From NCBI GenBank assembly GCA_035263125.1, contig DATFRP010000253.1:1-5569 (forward strand): a stretch of DNA of 5,569 bases, read 5' to 3'. Below, in pieces: positions 4,752 to 5,569 of this stretch. The translations under genes were made by a program, and so were the position numbers. The notes beneath the pieces were generated by a model. The model worked only from the letters and a program-made list of their open reading frames with translations, did no database searches and was not told the DNA's origin. The first letter of the stretch is position 1. Every line of letters begins with the position of its first letter. This stretch comes from Gp6-AA40 sp035263125 (GTDB taxonomy: Bacteria; Acidobacteriota; Vicinamibacteria; Vicinamibacterales; UBA2999).

Positions 4752-5557
4752 CAGATGAGCCTCACGTCGGTCCAGATGCCCATCGCGCACAGCCGGACGT
4801 AGACGTCGGCGAACACGACGGTGAACATGCTGATGTAGGCAAACAGCTGATGGCGGCCGTTGAGCGCGCTCGAGCAGTTGTAGCAGGTCTCGCGCACGCC
4901 GTTGGTCGAGACGTCGTCGACGCGCCCGCCCAGCACGTGACGCAGCGAATGGCAGCCGAACGTGTAGCACGAGAGCATGACGACGTTCACAGCGAGCACG
5001 AGAGTCCCCACGCCGATGCCAAAGGCCTCCCCCCCGGTCTGCGGGTTGGGGAACCACACCGCGAGCCACACATCGTAGGTGAGGACTACGAGGAAGAGGA
5101 CGGCGATGTACGCGAAGTAGCGGTGTACGTTCTGCAGCACCAGCGGGAGCCAGCGCTCGCCGCGATAGTGCAGACCTCGTGGCTCACCGACCGCACACGA
5201 CGTCGGATCGGCCCAGAACGCTTTGTAGTACGCTCCGCGGTAGTAGTAGCACGTGAATCGGAAGAGACCGGGAAACGGCAGAATGATCAGCGCGGGCGAG
5301 AACGGAAGCAGCGCCGGCCACCACGCCGGCTTGGGACCCAACCACGCATGCGGCGAATCGCCCCAGATCTCCGGAGAGTAGAACGGCGATAGATAGGGGC
5401 CATAGGTGTAATAGGCGTTCTGAAATGCCGCCCACGTTCCGTAGATGAGAAACGTGCTGAGCACGACGAACACCACCATCGGCTCAATCCACCACTGATC
5501 GCGCCGGTAGGTCTCACCCCACCCGCGCGGCACGAACCGTATTGGAGCAACCTCCAT
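4751..5557 (-). CDS. sdhC: Succinate dehydrogenase membrane anchor, actinobacterial Sdh1-like, five membrane helices
   Basis: The protein has 268 residues and anchors SdhAB to the membrane and passes electrons to quinone. Hydrophobic segments lie at roughly 26-45, 83-104, 138-169, 180-202 and 238-260, so five helices in a single chain. This differs from the two three-helix SdhC/SdhD subunits of E. coli. The string CYYYRGAYYKAF (103-114), followed by DPTSCAVGEPR, resembles what I remember of the anchor encoded beside M. tuberculosis Rv0248c/Rv0247c (Rv0249c). Cysteine and histidine are concentrated near membrane boundaries: C103, C121, C197, C202, H203, H207, C225, C228 and H236. A membrane-embedded Rieske-type [2Fe-2S] cluster without heme has been described for mycobacterial Sdh1, and this pattern may be its equivalent. 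ATG 5557 is preferred over TTG 5560 because GGAGG lies 6 nt upstream of the ATG but only 3 nt from the TTG. It is the first sdh gene in the window; genes further upstream are not visible. Confidence 0.93.
   Translation of the reverse strand: MEVAPIRFVPRGWGETYRRDQWWIEPMVVFVVLSTFLIYGTWAAFQNAYYTYGPYLSPFYSPEIWGDSPHAWLGPKPAWWPALLPFSPALIILPFPGLFRFTCYYYRGAYYKAFWADPTSCAVGEPRGLHYRGERWLPLVLQNVHRYFAYIAVLFLVVLTYDVWLAVWFPNPQTGGEAFGIGVGTLVLAVNVVMLSCYTFGCHSLRHVLGGRVDDVSTNGVRETCYNCSSALNGRHQLFAYISMFTVVFADVYVRLCAMGIWTDVRLI
4760..4765 (-). promoter_or_regulatory. Ribosome-binding site of sdhA inside the end of sdhC
   Basis: The minus strand reads GTGAGG at 4765-4760, 8 nt before ATG 4751. It is embedded in the last codons of sdhC and accompanies the TGATG stop/start overlap, which points to coupled translation and a roughly matched output of the two subunits. 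Confidence 0.6.
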
Positions 5558-5563
5558 CAATGC

Positions 5564-5568
5564 CCTCC
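5564..5568 (-). promoter_or_regulatory. Ribosome-binding site of sdhC (decides the start)
   Basis: The minus strand reads GGAGG at 5568-5564 with 6 nt to ATG 5557. It is the strongest Shine-Dalgarno seen before any of the main genes in the window. It favours ATG 5557 over the adjacent TTG 5560. Confidence 0.75.
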
Positions 5569-5569
5569 G

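Noticed and set aside
4752..5069. N-terminal extension of sdhA to an ATG at 5069
   Set aside because: It overlaps sdhC in another frame and is Arg-rich nonsense; the FAD domain begins at MAVYSTFSYDVLIVGAGGAG and has its own ribosome-binding site.

Overview
The window is high-GC bacterial DNA with five genes. Four are complete and one runs off the left edge. The organism is not proven by the sequence. The three-gene sdhC-sdhA-sdhB set, with a long Cys/His-rich membrane anchor of the actinobacterial Sdh1 type, and a GGGGTCGG-rich long palindrome together suggest a soil-type high-GC lineage. Acidobacteriota (Vicinamibacteria-like) is my first guess, from memory of similar sequences and not from a search.

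Layout, left to right. Positions 1-302 (minus strand) hold the N-terminal 100 residues of a small zinc-ribbon protein, cut by the window edge. Positions 303-436 are non-coding and contain a 12-bp palindrome and a weak hairpin. Positions 437-1138 (minus) encode a UPF0173-type metallo-beta-lactamase-fold hydrolase. Positions 1139-1259 separate this gene from the divergent lipA. That spacer is dominated by a perfect 36-bp inverted repeat with a 12-nt loop, leaving only 24 and 13 bp of ordinary sequence beside the two start codons. Positions 1260-2168 (plus) are lipA, lipoyl synthase. It converges with the sdh operon with only 4 bp between the two stop codons. Positions 2173-5557 (minus) are sdhC-sdhA-sdhB, read from right to left. 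sdhC and sdhA overlap at TGATG, and 17 nt lie between sdhA and sdhB. The window ends 12 bases upstream of sdhC, just beyond a good GGAGG ribosome-binding site.

Functionally, lipA makes the lipoyl cofactor that pyruvate and 2-oxoglutarate dehydrogenases need. The sdh products oxidise succinate (or reduce fumarate) and exchange electrons with membrane quinone. Both therefore serve the TCA cycle, but they lie on opposite strands and are not one operon. The most interesting points are: the long palindrome, which occupies the divergent promoter region and appears to supply a Shine-Dalgarno plus a 14-codon leader ORF ending 1 nt before lipA; the Cys/His-rich SdhC that may carry a membrane-embedded iron-sulfur cluster; SdhA and SdhB residues that differ from the classical E. 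coli succinate dehydrogenase; and the edge-cut zinc-ribbon gene.
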